Shown: positions 16,358-24,532, counted from the first letter of the stretch. The stretch is DNA of 55,776 nt from Geobacteraceae bacterium (GCA_009773645.1 WSYB01000022.1:1-55776), one strand, 5' to 3'. Numbers and translations: made by a program. The notes: a model not told the origin generated them from the letters alone.

Positions 16358-17068
16358 TTACCCGGCGCAGCGGTGCCCCTCGCCACCGGGAAAGAGCGAA
16401 AAATTGAACCCATACCCTCCGACCCTGAAGCATTCCAGAGGATTCCCACCCATTGCAAGCTCCACGGCCATGCGGCACCGGCACTTCCGATGGATATCAG
16501 CAAGCCTGAGGCTCTCGGCGGGAGCTCCGTAAATCCTCCACGGCCCCTGACAGGTAAACGGCAGTCGCGCCCACCCCAGAAAACCGACTACATCCTTCAG
16601 GGGATAGCCGAGGAAGACCCCGATCTCGTGAGGGAAGCCGTCATCTCTCATCCGTTTTTCCAGTTCGCTGAGGACTCGTTCAAGATTGGACGGAACCTGG
16701 TAGCCCGCCTTCCGGAGGACCTTCTCGACGCTCCGAACGGCGAGAAGACGTGCCAGGGCTTCCGGTTCGTAGAGGAGGATAAGGAGTGTCTCTCCCCTGT
16801 CCACAAGCTCGCGCACCCGAAGGCCGCTCCCCTCCACGAGCCTCTTTCCGTGCCTCTTCCAGAGATCGTACAGGTTCCGTCCGCAGGGGCGGCGGCGACC
16901 GTCGAGCTTCAAGAGGTTCGCGGGCTTCACCCCACCGAGAACCTCGGAGGCCTCAAGCGCCAGGTAAGCGGCAAGACATTCGCGATCACTCCCATACCGG
17001 CGATAGACCGCCTGCCACGTGGGTCTCGCTGAACCGCCCCTGCCATAGTGTAGTGCCTTTCGATTCAT
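16358..17068 (-). CDS. DUF3793 family protein
   Basis: 236 residues from ATG 17068 (GGGGAG upstream). It has the DUF3793 features: GGVKPANLLKL, ETLLILLYEPEAL, FPHEIGVFLGYPLKDVVGFL and CQGPWRIYG. Conserved Cys are present in the last third. Function is unknown; the family is often found near iron transport genes, as here. It follows the feo operon terminator and precedes DUF2325 with a 34-base gap. Confidence 0.82.
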   Translation of the reverse strand: MNRKALHYGRGGSARPTWQAVYRRYGSDRECLAAYLALEASEVLGGVKPANLLKLDGRRRPCGRNLYDLWKRHGKRLVEGSGLRVRELVDRGETLLILLYEPEALARLLAVRSVEKVLRKAGYQVPSNLERVLSELEKRMRDDGFPHEIGVFLGYPLKDVVGFLGWARLPFTCQGPWRIYGAPAESLRLADIHRKCRCRMAVELAMGGNPLECFRVGGYGFNFSLFPGGEGHRCAG

Positions 17069-17145
17069 GGTCCAGCTCCCCCATCTCCCAGGGACACCTG
17101 CCGCCGGAGATTTTGTTTTTGACATTCACTTTCATTTATTTCCGC

Positions 17146-17183
17146 AAAAAAAGGGGCTTCCCTTGCCAAACGTAGAAAGCCCC
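17146..17183 (-). terminator. Terminator of the feoB operon
   Basis: On the minus strand GGGGCTTTC and GAAGCCCC form a GC-rich stem with one bulged base, followed by seven T. It lies directly after the DtxR-FeoA gene and separates the feo operon from DUF3793. Confidence 0.8.
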
Positions 17184-17189
17184 GACTCC

Positions 17190-17834
17190 TTATCTCCTGA
17201 CAAAAATCTCCCGCGCCATGTTGGTGTCGATGGCGAATTCGGAAAATCCGACCCGGAAGATGTATGAAGGAAAACTCTGGAGCAGGACGATCCGGTTGCC
17301 GGGGAGGACCCCCATGGCCATGAGTTTCCGCATCTTTTTGTCGTCCTCGGTCTGGATATAGGCTATTTCTCCCTCCTCGTTGGACTTGAGTTCGGTCAGC
17401 GGCACCACCCCCAGGTCGCCGCTTCTTCTGGCTTCCTCGCAACAGTCGCCAGGAGGGATCGTTTTGCCGTGGGGACAGGTGGACGGATGATTGAGCATGA
17501 TGCATATCTTGGTATCCACCCCCTCATGGAGGAGGTGTTCAAACTGGCAGGCCTTGTCATCGCCGGTCTCGCCGCGGATATTCAACACATCCATCATCAG
17601 CCGCTCCGCCAGCCTATGACGGCGGATAGTCATGCGTCCTTCTTCTTTGCCTTCGTTACGGAAATAGACGCGCCCCTCCTTGACCTCAATAAAAGCCAGA
17701 GCGGCGAGCTCATTATAGGCGGGGTCAGCGGAATCAATGCCGATATTTTCAATATCGGCAAACCCGCGCCCCTCCTCTTCCACCGCTATCCACAGCGCTT
17801 CCAGGATTTCTTCCGCTTTATCAGACAGTTTCAT
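17190..17834 (-). CDS. DtxR-family-like regulator fused to a FeoA domain
   Basis: 214 residues with a good AAGGAGAA site. The N-terminus (KAEEILEALWIAVEEEG) and the region to about 140 follow the DtxR/MntR plan, including a metal-site segment (ACQFEHLLHEGVD) and a Cys-rich stretch (HPSTCPHGKTIPPGDCC). The helix-turn-helix is short and degenerate. Residues from about 145 (VVPLTELKSNEEGEIAYIQ...GVLPGNRIVLLQ) form a FeoA/SH3-like domain. No separate feoA is nearby, so this protein may supply the FeoA function, regulate the operon, or both. Its start overlaps the zinc-ribbon gene by four bases. Confidence 0.82.
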   Translation of the reverse strand: MKLSDKAEEILEALWIAVEEEGRGFADIENIGIDSADPAYNELAALAFIEVKEGRVYFRNEGKEEGRMTIRRHRLAERLMMDVLNIRGETGDDKACQFEHLLHEGVDTKICIMLNHPSTCPHGKTIPPGDCCEEARRSGDLGVVPLTELKSNEEGEIAYIQTEDDKKMRKLMAMGVLPGNRIVLLQSFPSYIFRVGFSEFAIDTNMAREIFVRR

Positions 17835-18022
17835 AATGAGTTCTCCTTTTTTCTCTTCATCAGATTCTTCAGCTTTTTTAGCACCTTCAACTCAAGCGGG
17901 TTTTCGTAAAAGCAGCGGGGACAGCGCACCATACTGCATCCACCCGGCTTGCCGCATTTGCCGCACCCCCTGATCCCTTCTTCCTCGGCGAACTCATGTC
18001 CGCAAAATCCACACCGAATCAC
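17831..18022 (-). CDS. Cysteine-rich zinc-ribbon protein coupled to FeoB
   Basis: 63 residues with GTG start overlapping the feoB stop (GTGA). Seven Cys form ribbon-like pairs (CGFCG, CGKCG, a single C, CPRC) and the tail is lysine-rich (KVLKKLKNLMKRKKE). No membrane segment. It lies between FeoB and the DtxR-FeoA fusion, four-base overlaps on both sides, the place occupied elsewhere by FeoC-type accessory proteins. A role in FeoB control or iron delivery is inferred from position only. Confidence 0.75.
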   Translation of the reverse strand: MIRCGFCGHEFAEEEGIRGCGKCGKPGGCSMVRCPRCFYENPLELKVLKKLKNLMKRKKENSL

Positions 18023-20007
18023 AGCAGCCTCGTAACAACAAGAAACTCGTTGAGCACCCAGCCGCTGCCGAAAGCCAAACCGCTGACAAACAGGCCGATG
18101 GCCAGCGCCACCTTCATGCCCCGCTCCCGCTTCATGATGAGAAACTGGGCGACGCAGGGGATGAAAAGGGTCAGGGTTACGGCTGCCACAGTAAGCTGTC
18201 GCCCGTTAAGTATACCCTTGGTCTGCAGATCGTAAAGCCCGGCCGCCCCGTAATCCCGCCGGAAAAAGCCGAAAATGAACGCCACGGCCACCTCTTTGGG
18301 TAAACCGAGAGAGGCCATCACCGGGCTTAGGCCTTCGACCGCCTTCTCGAAGAAGTGGGTGATCTTGCCGATCCAGAGCAGCACCGACGCAAGGATGAAA
18401 AGCGGCAGAATCTCCATGAAATACCACTGCATCCGTGTGTAGGTCTTGGTGAAGACGTTGGACAGCTGCGGCAGCCGCATCGGAGGGAGCTCCATGTAGA
18501 ACATGGGGGTCTCTCCAGGCATCATCCGAGCTGCCAGGAAGCCGATAAAAAGAAAGATCAGGAGCAGACAGACGCTCCAGACCAGGAGCGCGCCTGGAGC
18601 CTTGGAGAGGAGCGCCAGTATCACTCCGAGCTGCGCCGAGCAGGGGATGGCCAGTGCAAGGAGCAGTGTGGCAATGATCCGCTCCCGCACCGTTTCCAGG
18701 GTACGGGTCACCATGGTGGCCATAGTGTCGCAGCCAAAGCCAAGCACCATCGGGATCACGGCGCGACCGGTAAGGCCGATCTTCTTGAATACCCGGTCCA
18801 CCAGCAGCGCCAGACGTGGGAAGTAACCGCTATCCTCAAGCAGAGAAAAAAACAGGAAGAAGGTGGCGACGATTGGAAGGATGATCCCCACTGCGTAACG
18901 AAGCCCAAGAGTAATGACCCCGTATTCCCCCACGAACAGCTCCTGGAGGATATCCCACGGGATGACCTCCTTGACCACGCCGGTGATCCAGGGATTGAAA
19001 TATCTCTCGAAAATGGTCCCCTCCAGAAAGTCCACCAACGTGCCTGCGCCGAAGTCACCGACAAACTTGTAGAGGCCGAAATAGAGCACCACCAAGAGGA
19101 GCGGTATCCCCGACACCGGGCTGACCGCCCATCGGGAAAGGCGCTCGCTGAACGTTATTTTTCGATTGGCGGGCACGGAGAAAACCCCTGCGAGGATACC
19201 CTTGACAATCCCCTTCCTTTCAAGGGAGAGGTCGAGGTGGAACGATTCGCGGCGCTCAAAGGTCTTCTGCCGGATCATCTCCGCGATGGCCGGGAATCCT
19301 TCTCCTTCCCGCTCACGGAGCAGGGCGGTCACCTCCTCGTCCCGCTGCAAGAGCAGCAGTGCCAGTGATTTGTTAGACAGGGGGTAGTCGCCTCTGATGA
19401 GCCGGGCCACGCTCTCTATGTCTTCTTCAAGCCTCTTGCTGTAGCCGAATACTGCGTGTTTCTTCCGGTCATAGCCGGCAATGGCACGCCGGATTTCGTC
19501 GAGCCCGCGTTTTTTAGCCGTGGCTGCGCCGATCACCGGAATGCCGAGTTTTTCCTGCAGCAGCGGGATGTCAATCACGAGCCCCATCCGTTCCGCCTCG
19601 TCCATGATGTTGACTACCAGCACCACCGGCAGCTGGGCGTCGATCAGTTGCAAGGTCATGGTCAGCATCCGTTCAAGGTTCCGGGCGTCCAACACGTGCA
19701 GCACCACGTCCGGCGACTCGCTGAGGAGGATCTCCCGGGCCACCCGTTCCTCCTCGGTGATGGGTAGCAGCGAGTACATCCCGGGCGTGTCGATGATCTC
19801 ATACCGGTCGCCAATAACGGCGGAACCGCGGGCCACCTCCACCGAGGTGCCGGGGTAGTTGGAAACAGTCACGTAGGCGCCGGTCAGGGCGTTGAACAGC
19901 ACGCTCTTGCCCACGTTGGGGTTGCCCACCAGCGCAACTTTCTTCGCCGCACCATTCGATTCACTGGAGGCGGAATGACAGGAAGCCTTCTTCTTGAATA
20001 GTCCCAT
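18019..20007 (-). CDS. feoB: Ferrous iron transport protein B
   Basis: 662 residues. The N-terminal G domain has G1 GNPNVGKS, G2 NYPGTSVE, G3 DTPGMYS and G4 NIMDEAERMG, followed by the helical regulatory domain (to about 280). The C-terminal half carries the polytopic Gate/Core segments (GYFPRLALLVDRVFKKIGLT, GFGCDTMATM, PCSAQLGV, PCVAQFLIM). It moves Fe(II) across the inner membrane. A Fur-box-like site lies 33-51 bases upstream of the start. The Cys-containing N-terminal extension (KKKASCHSASSES) is unusual. Confidence 0.96.
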   Translation of the reverse strand: MGLFKKKASCHSASSESNGAAKKVALVGNPNVGKSVLFNALTGAYVTVSNYPGTSVEVARGSAVIGDRYEIIDTPGMYSLLPITEEERVAREILLSESPDVVLHVLDARNLERMLTMTLQLIDAQLPVVLVVNIMDEAERMGLVIDIPLLQEKLGIPVIGAATAKKRGLDEIRRAIAGYDRKKHAVFGYSKRLEEDIESVARLIRGDYPLSNKSLALLLLQRDEEVTALLREREGEGFPAIAEMIRQKTFERRESFHLDLSLERKGIVKGILAGVFSVPANRKITFSERLSRWAVSPVSGIPLLLVVLYFGLYKFVGDFGAGTLVDFLEGTIFERYFNPWITGVVKEVIPWDILQELFVGEYGVITLGLRYAVGIILPIVATFFLFFSLLEDSGYFPRLALLVDRVFKKIGLTGRAVIPMVLGFGCDTMATMVTRTLETVRERIIATLLLALAIPCSAQLGVILALLSKAPGALLVWSVCLLLIFLFIGFLAARMMPGETPMFYMELPPMRLPQLSNVFTKTYTRMQWYFMEILPLFILASVLLWIGKITHFFEKAVEGLSPVMASLGLPKEVAVAFIFGFFRRDYGAAGLYDLQTKGILNGRQLTVAAVTLTLFIPCVAQFLIMKRERGMKVALAIGLFVSGLAFGSGWVLNEFLVVTRLL

Positions 20008-20039
20008 TTACCTTACTTCCCTCTTTCTTTACTATTTGC

Positions 20040-20058
20040 TAATGATTATCACTTTCAT
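20040..20058. promoter_or_regulatory. Fur-box-like site upstream of feoB
   Basis: TAATGATTATCACTTTCAT, a good match to the GATAATGATAATCATTATC consensus, 33 bases before the feoB start. It shares the TGAAAGTGAT half with the site upstream of fur. It suggests repression of feoB by Fe-loaded Fur. Confidence 0.7.
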
Positions 20059-20080
20059 ATTAATCGGAAAATTTTTTTGC

Positions 20081-20512
20081 TTACTTCCTGCACTTGGCAC
20101 ACATGCCGTACAGCTCCAGCTTGTGCGTCTCGATCAGGAAACCGTGGCTGGCAGCCACCTCAGACTGGAGCTTTTCGATGGTCTCGTTTTTAAACTCCAC
20201 GATGGTACCACAACGGGTGCAAACCAGGTGATCATGGTGCTCCCCTTCGGCGACATGCTCATAGCGGGTCTGGCCGTCGCCAAACTGGATCTCGCGGGCT
20301 ATCCCGGACTCGGCGAAAAGCTTCAGGGTACGGTAAACGGTCGCATAGCCGATATTCGGATGCTTTGCCCGGAGCTTCAGATAGAGATCCTCGATGCTCA
20401 TGTGCCGGTCCGACGAGAGAAAGTAATCGAGTATAACATCCCTCTGGCGAGTGGACTTGAGCCCTTTCCGGGTAATAAAGTCGTGAAAGATCTTCTTCTT
20501 GGCCCGTTTCAT
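20081..20512 (-). CDS. fur: Fur family iron-responsive regulator
   Basis: 143 residues from ATG 20512. A longer frame opens at 20569, but a second Fur-box-like site lies in that segment, favouring the internal start. The winged helix (KSTRQRDVILDYFLSSDRHM, NIGYATVYRTLKLFAESGIA) is followed by the metal-binding core (EHHDHLVCTRCGTIVEF) and the C-terminal CAKC pair for structural zinc. It is immediately upstream of feoB on the same strand. Fur is the best call; other family members (Zur, PerR) are less likely next to feoB. Confidence 0.92.
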   Translation of the reverse strand: MKRAKKKIFHDFITRKGLKSTRQRDVILDYFLSSDRHMSIEDLYLKLRAKHPNIGYATVYRTLKLFAESGIAREIQFGDGQTRYEHVAEGEHHDHLVCTRCGTIVEFKNETIEKLQSEVAASHGFLIETHKLELYGMCAKCRK

Positions 20513-20526
20513 GCGCGCACCCCGAT

Positions 20527-20545
20527 TGAAAGTGATTTTCATATT
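20527..20545. promoter_or_regulatory. Fur-box-like site upstream of fur
   Basis: TGAAAGTGATTTTCATATT, a Fur-box-like dyad sharing its left half with the feoB site. It lies 15 bases upstream of the preferred fur start and suggests autoregulation. Confidence 0.55.
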
Positions 20546-20722
20546 ACATTTCTTCATAAGGGATGTCAATTATTTTTTCCATATGGCAATAACAAAAGAG
20601 GATGCGAAAAAGGAAAGGAGGATACGGAAAAACACGGAAAGCAGACCCCTGCAAACCGGACCGGTTTCCGGAATACAGGTCAATGTAAACGGAAGGGGAA
20701 CCATCAAAGGAAAAAGAAAAAC

Positions 20723-20735
20723 CGCTCTATGAGCG
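20723..20735 (-). terminator. Weak terminator downstream of the small membrane protein gene
   Basis: CGCTC-TAT-GAGCG, a 5-bp stem flanked by A-rich and T-rich runs on the two sides. It is 30 bases beyond the end of the minus-strand gene at 20765. The stem is short, so this is tentative. Confidence 0.35.
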
Positions 20736-20764
20736 ACTTTTCTTTTCATGAGGAAGGAAGACGG

Positions 20765-20986
20765 TTATGATTTGCTTACTTCTGCTTTTCTTTCTTTGGC
20801 CGCACCCTTGGCAAAACCAAGCATCAGCATGACAACCGGCAGAAGCTGACCAATCACGATCAGGGCACACATCCCGAGAAATATCCATACGAAGACCCCA
20901 CTATTGTCTTCCTCCGCTCCCGATGCGGCAAACGCCGAAGAAGTGGTGGCTATCGCTGCTATTATCGCATGGATGAGAGTTTTCAT
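20765..20986 (-). CDS. Small exported/membrane protein
   Basis: 73 residues from ATG 20986, which has an excellent AAGGAGGATATC site; upstream in-frame codons lack one. A signal peptide (LIHAIIAAIATTSSAFA) is followed by an acidic linker (SGAEEDNSG), one transmembrane helix (FVWIFLGMCALIVIGQLLPV) with a further hydrophobic stretch, and a basic tail. No family recognised. Confidence 0.75.
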   Translation of the reverse strand: MKTLIHAIIAAIATTSSAFAASGAEEDNSGVFVWIFLGMCALIVIGQLLPVVMLMLGFAKGAAKERKAEVSKS

Positions 20987-21202
20987 GATATCCTCCTTAC
21001 GCATATAACTTTCAATTAATAAACAGTATATCGCACAGGGCAACCAGATGTAAATATTTTTATTAAACCATGACAATCTGTTGGAATATCTACCATAAAC
21101 ACACGTAAAAATTGTTCGGGTCCGTTTCGGAGAAATTCGCGTGAATTAACAGTATGCATTTTTTTGAATATATGGTAATTTTGTCGGCAGGAGGTTATAT
21201 TT

Positions 21203-21352
21203 ATGAACGATCTGTTGCTGATGGTGGGGATTGTTGCTGTCTGGGTCGTACTACAGAAGTATGTCCTCCCCCGCATGGGAGTCCGGACCTGAATGGCCGA
21301 CTCATGCGCCCCGGGGACCGGGGAAAAGAAAAACGTGAAGAGTGAGGATTAA
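21203..21352 (+). CDS. Candidate small selenoprotein (in-frame UGA at codon 30)
   Basis: ATG 21203 has a strong AGGAGG site 8 bases upstream. Conventional reading gives 29 residues: one membrane helix (NDLLLMVGIVAVWVVLQKYV) and LPRMGVRT, ending at TGA 21290-21292. Reading the TGA as selenocysteine extends the product to 49 residues, TUMADSC followed by a charged tail, stop TAA 21350-21352. Sec and Cys would be five residues apart. A hairpin with a G-starting loop lies 21 bases beyond the TGA, as bacterial SECIS elements require. No selenocysteine machinery is visible in the window, so the call rests on the local signals. The alternative is a 29-residue peptide. Confidence 0.55.
21309..21323 (+). 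promoter_or_regulatory. SECIS-like hairpin downstream of TGA 21290-21292
   Basis: CCCCG-GGGAC-CGGGG: a perfect 5-bp stem with a five-base loop starting with G. The loop begins 21 bases after the TGA, within the 16-37 base window usual for bacterial SECIS elements. Confidence 0.5.
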
Positions 21353-21364
21353 GGGCGAGGAGTT

Positions 21365-21414
21365 GGTTGAGTGGTTGAGTGGTTGAGTAGTAGTAACTAC
21401 TTAACGGCTCAACC
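21365..21414. repeat. Tandem octamers GGTTGAGT x3 with inverted copy
   Basis: Three exact tandem copies (21365-21388) are followed by a small dyad (AGTAGT...ACTACT) and an inverted copy (CTCAACC, 21408-21414). The whole can fold back. It separates the convergent selenoprotein candidate and VOC genes. Confidence 0.6.
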
Positions 21415-21431
21415 ATTACTCGTCATGGAAT

Positions 21432-21836
21432 TCAGCGCGAAGTCTCCTCCAGCACCACCAGATAGCCGTCCGGGTCAAAGCACCAGAGTTCCTTCATGCC
21501 GTAGGGCTTTTCCTCCAGCGGATAAAGTATCTCCAGCCCCTCATCCACCAGGGTGTCGTAAATATCCTCTATTTCTTCCACACGCAAATGTATGGTCATC
21601 CCCACCCCCTTCGGGAATGTGGTAAGGCGCTCTTCCAGGACCGGATGGGTCCGGATCACCGCGGCTTCCTCGACGAAGATCAGCTCCCAGCCGTCCTGCT
21701 CCATGACAAGGTGCTCAGGGGCGCCAGGCGCCGTTAAGGCGCGCCGTACCGGCAGCTCAAGGATTCCGCCATAAAAGGCTTCGGTGGTCAACAGCTCGGC
21801 AACCGTAAGTTGTATTGAGACTCTCGGTTCAGCCAC
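21432..21836 (-). CDS. VOC superfamily (glyoxalase/bleomycin-resistance-like) protein
   Basis: 134 residues from GTG with a GGAGTGAGGA leader. The fold signature is visible as two babbb units: TVAELLTTEAFYGGILELPV at the start, and IHLRVEEIEDIYDTLVDEG...LWCFDPDGYLVVLEE at the end, with the terminal Glu a likely metal ligand. Members act as lyases, dioxygenases or drug-binding proteins; the substrate here cannot be assigned. It is the last gene of the minus-strand sensor/thioredoxin group, 59 bases after ccdA. Confidence 0.85.
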   Translation of the reverse strand: MAEPRVSIQLTVAELLTTEAFYGGILELPVRRALTAPGAPEHLVMEQDGWELIFVEEAAVIRTHPVLEERLTTFPKGVGMTIHLRVEEIEDIYDTLVDEGLEILYPLEEKPYGMKELWCFDPDGYLVVLEETSR

Positions 21837-21895
21837 TCCTCACTCCCCGATAGCTCGTAGCTCGAAAATTCTGCTTCCAGCTTCCCGCTTCTTTA

Positions 21896-22621
21896 TTACT
21901 TCCCAAACAGGACACTGGTATAGCTGCCAAGCTTTGAAAGGTAGTTGGTAAAAATCAGGACTCCGACAATAATGAGAAACCCCCCGGTTATTATCTCAAA
22001 GATGCGGATATACTTCTTGAAGCGGTTGAATAGGTTCAGAAACTGATGCATGGCCAGAGACGCCAGGAAAAAGGGGACGGCGAGCCCCATGGAGTAGATA
22101 AAGAGGAGCGCTATCCCTTTAAAAACGGTATCCTCGGTGGCGGCCACCATCAGGATTGAGGCAAGGATCGGGCCGATACAGGGAGTCCAACCGGCGGCGA
22201 AAGCAAGCCCCACCAGGAAACTCCCCAGATATCCGGCCGGCTTGCGGTGTATGTTGACCCGTTTTTCCCCCAAGAGCACCCCGATGGGAATAAGACCGGT
22301 GACATGGATGCCGAAGAGCACGATCAATACTCCTCCCACCTTCCTGATTATCGACATGTGCTGCTGCAGAAAACCGCCGATAAAGGTTGCCGAGGCCCCG
22401 AGGAGCACAAAGACGAACGTGAACCCGGCGATAAAGATGAGGGAATGGATAATGGTCTGCTGCCTGACCTTGTGGGATGGGTGTTCAGCCTGCAGGTCAG
22501 CAAAGGAGATGCCGGTTATATAGGTAATGTACGAGGGGATGAGAGGAAGAACGCACGGGGAGAGGAACGAGAGAAGTCCCGCGATAAAGGCGCCGACAAA
22601 GGTGATGTTACTGGATTCCAT
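21896..22621 (-). CDS. ccdA: Cytochrome c biogenesis transmembrane protein CcdA
   Basis: 241 residues with six predicted membrane helices. The two redox-active Cys of the DsbD/CcdA core are in SPCVLPLIPSY (about residue 22) and GWTPCIGPI (about 146). CcdA carries reductant from cytoplasmic thioredoxin to periplasmic thiol proteins. The TlpA-type lipoprotein 43 bases upstream is its natural partner, supporting a role in c-type cytochrome maturation or disulfide reduction. Confidence 0.93.
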   Translation of the reverse strand: MESSNITFVGAFIAGLLSFLSPCVLPLIPSYITYITGISFADLQAEHPSHKVRQQTIIHSLIFIAGFTFVFVLLGASATFIGGFLQQHMSIIRKVGGVLIVLFGIHVTGLIPIGVLLGEKRVNIHRKPAGYLGSFLVGLAFAAGWTPCIGPILASILMVAATEDTVFKGIALLFIYSMGLAVPFFLASLAMHQFLNLFNRFKKYIRIFEIITGGFLIIVGVLIFTNYLSKLGSYTSVLFGK

Positions 22622-22635
22622 GGCTTACTCCGTAA

Positions 22636-22675
22636 ACGTGAAGTGTCTTTTCACCCTTCACCCTTCACTGTCTTA
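22636..22675. repeat. Short GTGAA-type inverted repeat between tlpA and ccdA
   Basis: CGTGAAGTG is followed by TTTTCACCCTTCACCCTTCAC, tandem heptamers complementary to the first arm. The same word family recurs at 24569-24644 and near 47258. It overlaps the end of the thioredoxin gene. Confidence 0.5.
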
Positions 22676-23171
22676 TGGCGTCGTCCAGATACTTGACAAC
22701 CGCCGGGTCGCTCCAGTCCATGGGGCCGATGATCTTTTTCAGTATAACACCCTTCTTATCAACGATAAAGGTTTCGGGCACACCGGTAATGCCATAACGC
22801 TTGCCGGTTGCCTGCTGTGGGTCAAGGAGCGCAGGGAGGGTCACTCCGGCCTGTTTGAAATACGACTCGACCGCTTCTTTTCCCCCTTCATCGATGGAAA
22901 CCGCCAGCATCTGGAAAGGTTTCCCCGCCATGGCCGTGTTCAGCCTGACCATTGACGGTATCTCCTCACGGCAGGGGGGACACCAGGTGGCCCAGAAGTT
23001 CAAAAACACCACCTTTCCCCGCAGATCGGCAAGCCTTACCTCCTCCCCCGCAATGTTCTTGAGTTTGAAATCGGGGGCAATCCCCCCTTCCTTGGGGGGC
23101 GCCTGTTCCTTTGCGCAACTGCATACTGCGAACATTAAAATAACGAGCAGCACATGGATATACCTTTTCAT
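22665..23171 (-). CDS. TlpA/ResA-type thioredoxin-fold lipoprotein
   Basis: 168 residues. An N-terminal signal ends in AVCSCAKE, compatible with lipidation at a Cys. The thioredoxin core has the active site NFWATWCPPCREEIP (about residue 63) and the cis-Pro segment GVPETFIVDKKG. It would reduce periplasmic thiols such as apocytochrome c, fed by CcdA encoded next. Its start overlaps the end of the sigma-54 regulator gene (ATGA), so the four or five genes here likely form one transcript. Confidence 0.9.
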   Translation of the reverse strand: MKRYIHVLLVILMFAVCSCAKEQAPPKEGGIAPDFKLKNIAGEEVRLADLRGKVVFLNFWATWCPPCREEIPSMVRLNTAMAGKPFQMLAVSIDEGGKEAVESYFKQAGVTLPALLDPQQATGKRYGITGVPETFIVDKKGVILKKIIGPMDWSDPAVVKYLDDAIRQ

Positions 23172-24532
23172 TTTTTCCGCTCCTGTGGGGTGATATTGTA
23201 CTTTTCCATTCTGTAGATAAGGGTATGGCGGGGGATCCGGAGAAAACGGGCCGCGGCGGTCTGGTTCCAGGCGTTGCGCTCCAGAGCTTCCATCACGATT
23301 TCACGTTCCAGTTGCTCCAAAGGATACCCTTCCGGCGGCAGATTTACCACCCCCGCCACATGAGCCCGTCCCGTCCCCCGTACTTTCTCCGGCAGATCCT
23401 CCGCCCTGATGACATCGCTGTTGCGCATGATCAGCAGACGCTCCACGGTATTTTCCAATTCCCTGACATTGCCGGGCCAGTGATAGCTTTTCATCACTTC
23501 CAGGGTTTCAGGTGCGAAGGTGACCCCAGAGCCTCCGTGCTTCGCCGTAAAATGCCTGACGAGAAGCGGAATATCCTCTTGCCTCTTCCACAGCGGAGGA
23601 AGGTGCACCGGAATGACAGCGAGACGATAGTAGAGGTCGTCCCGGAAGTTTCCCTCCGCTATCGCCTTTTCCAGGTCGGTATTGGTGGCTGTCACTACCC
23701 GGACATCCAGCTTCCGGGAAGAGGCACCGCCGACCGGCTCGACAACCTTTTCCTGCAAAGCGCGCAACAGCTTCGGCTGGAGCTCGAGCGGCAGATCCCC
23801 CACCTCGTCCAGAAAGAGCGTTCCTCCCTCGGCCAGCTGGAACTTGCCGACCTTGTCCTTGATGGCGCCGGTAAACGCTCCCTTGACATGGCCGAACAGC
23901 TCGCTTTCCAGAAGATCCCGGGGAATGGCCGCGCAGTTTATGGGAATAAATGGGAAGGCTCTGCGGGAGCTCAGTGAATGGATCGCCCTGGCCACCAACT
24001 CCTTGCCGGTTCCCGACTCGCCGGTAATCAACACCGTCGCCTCGGTATCGGCCACCTTGCGCACGATGTCAAAGACCTCCTCCATACTCCTGGAAATGCC
24101 GATGATATTCCTGAACTCGGCCCGGTCGGTCAGTTCTTCCTTCAGGCGCTGGTTCTCCTCCGACAACCCCCGCAACTCAAGCGCCTTTTTCACCATCAGC
24201 TTGAGTTCGTCCCGGTTGAACGGCTTGGTGATATAGTCGTAAGCGCCGAGCTTCATTGCCTCAACCGCTGTTTCAACGGCGCCGAAGGCGGTAATGACGA
24301 TCACCGGCGTAGAGGCTGAGCGCTCCTTGACAGTCGCCAGGACCTGAAAACCGGTCACCCCCGGCATTTTCAGGTCGGTGATGACCAGCGCGGGCTGCCG
24401 TTCGTCAAATGCAGCCAGACCTTCCTTGCCATCGGCGCAGGTCCAGACCTCGTATCCTTCCTCCTGCAGGTTATACTCCAGCACCCGGCGAAAAGAGGTG
24501 TCATCGTCTATGATGAGAATTTTATGGGTCAT
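23168..24532 (-). CDS. Sigma-54-dependent response regulator (NtrC family)
   Basis: 454 residues from ATG 24532 (an ATG two codons upstream is equally possible). REC domain: DDD at the start, phospho-acceptor in ITDLKMPGVTGF, Lys in ITKPFNRDE. AAA+ domain: Walker A GESGTGKE, the sigma-54 contact loop ESELFGHVKGAFTGA, Walker B GTLFLDEVGDL. A Fis-type helix-turn-helix closes the protein (NQTAAARFLRIPRHTLIYRM). The histidine kinase just upstream is its expected partner. Target promoters are unknown. Confidence 0.95.
   Translation of the reverse strand: MTHKILIIDDDTSFRRVLEYNLQEEGYEVWTCADGKEGLAAFDERQPALVITDLKMPGVTGFQVLATVKERSASTPVIVITAFGAVETAVEAMKLGAYDYITKPFNRDELKLMVKKALELRGLSEENQRLKEELTDRAEFRNIIGISRSMEEVFDIVRKVADTEATVLITGESGTGKELVARAIHSLSSRRAFPFIPINCAAIPRDLLESELFGHVKGAFTGAIKDKVGKFQLAEGGTLFLDEVGDLPLELQPKLLRALQEKVVEPVGGASSRKLDVRVVTATNTDLEKAIAEGNFRDDLYYRLAVIPVHLPPLWKRQEDIPLLVRHFTAKHGGSGVTFAPETLEVMKSYHWPGNVRELENTVERLLIMRNSDVIRAEDLPEKVRGTGRAHVAGVVNLPPEGYPLEQLEREIVMEALERNAWNQTAAARFLRIPRHTLIYRMEKYNITPQERKK

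Noticed and set aside
18355-19368. Plus-strand ORF of 337 codons
   Set aside because: Antisense to feoB; no ribosome site and a His/Arg/Glu-rich product with no domain.
20583-20732. Plus-strand 49-codon ORF
   Set aside because: No ribosome site and no recognisable motif; it overlaps the weak terminator region.
21365-21414. CRISPR-like tandem repeats
   Set aside because: Octamers without spacers; not a CRISPR array.
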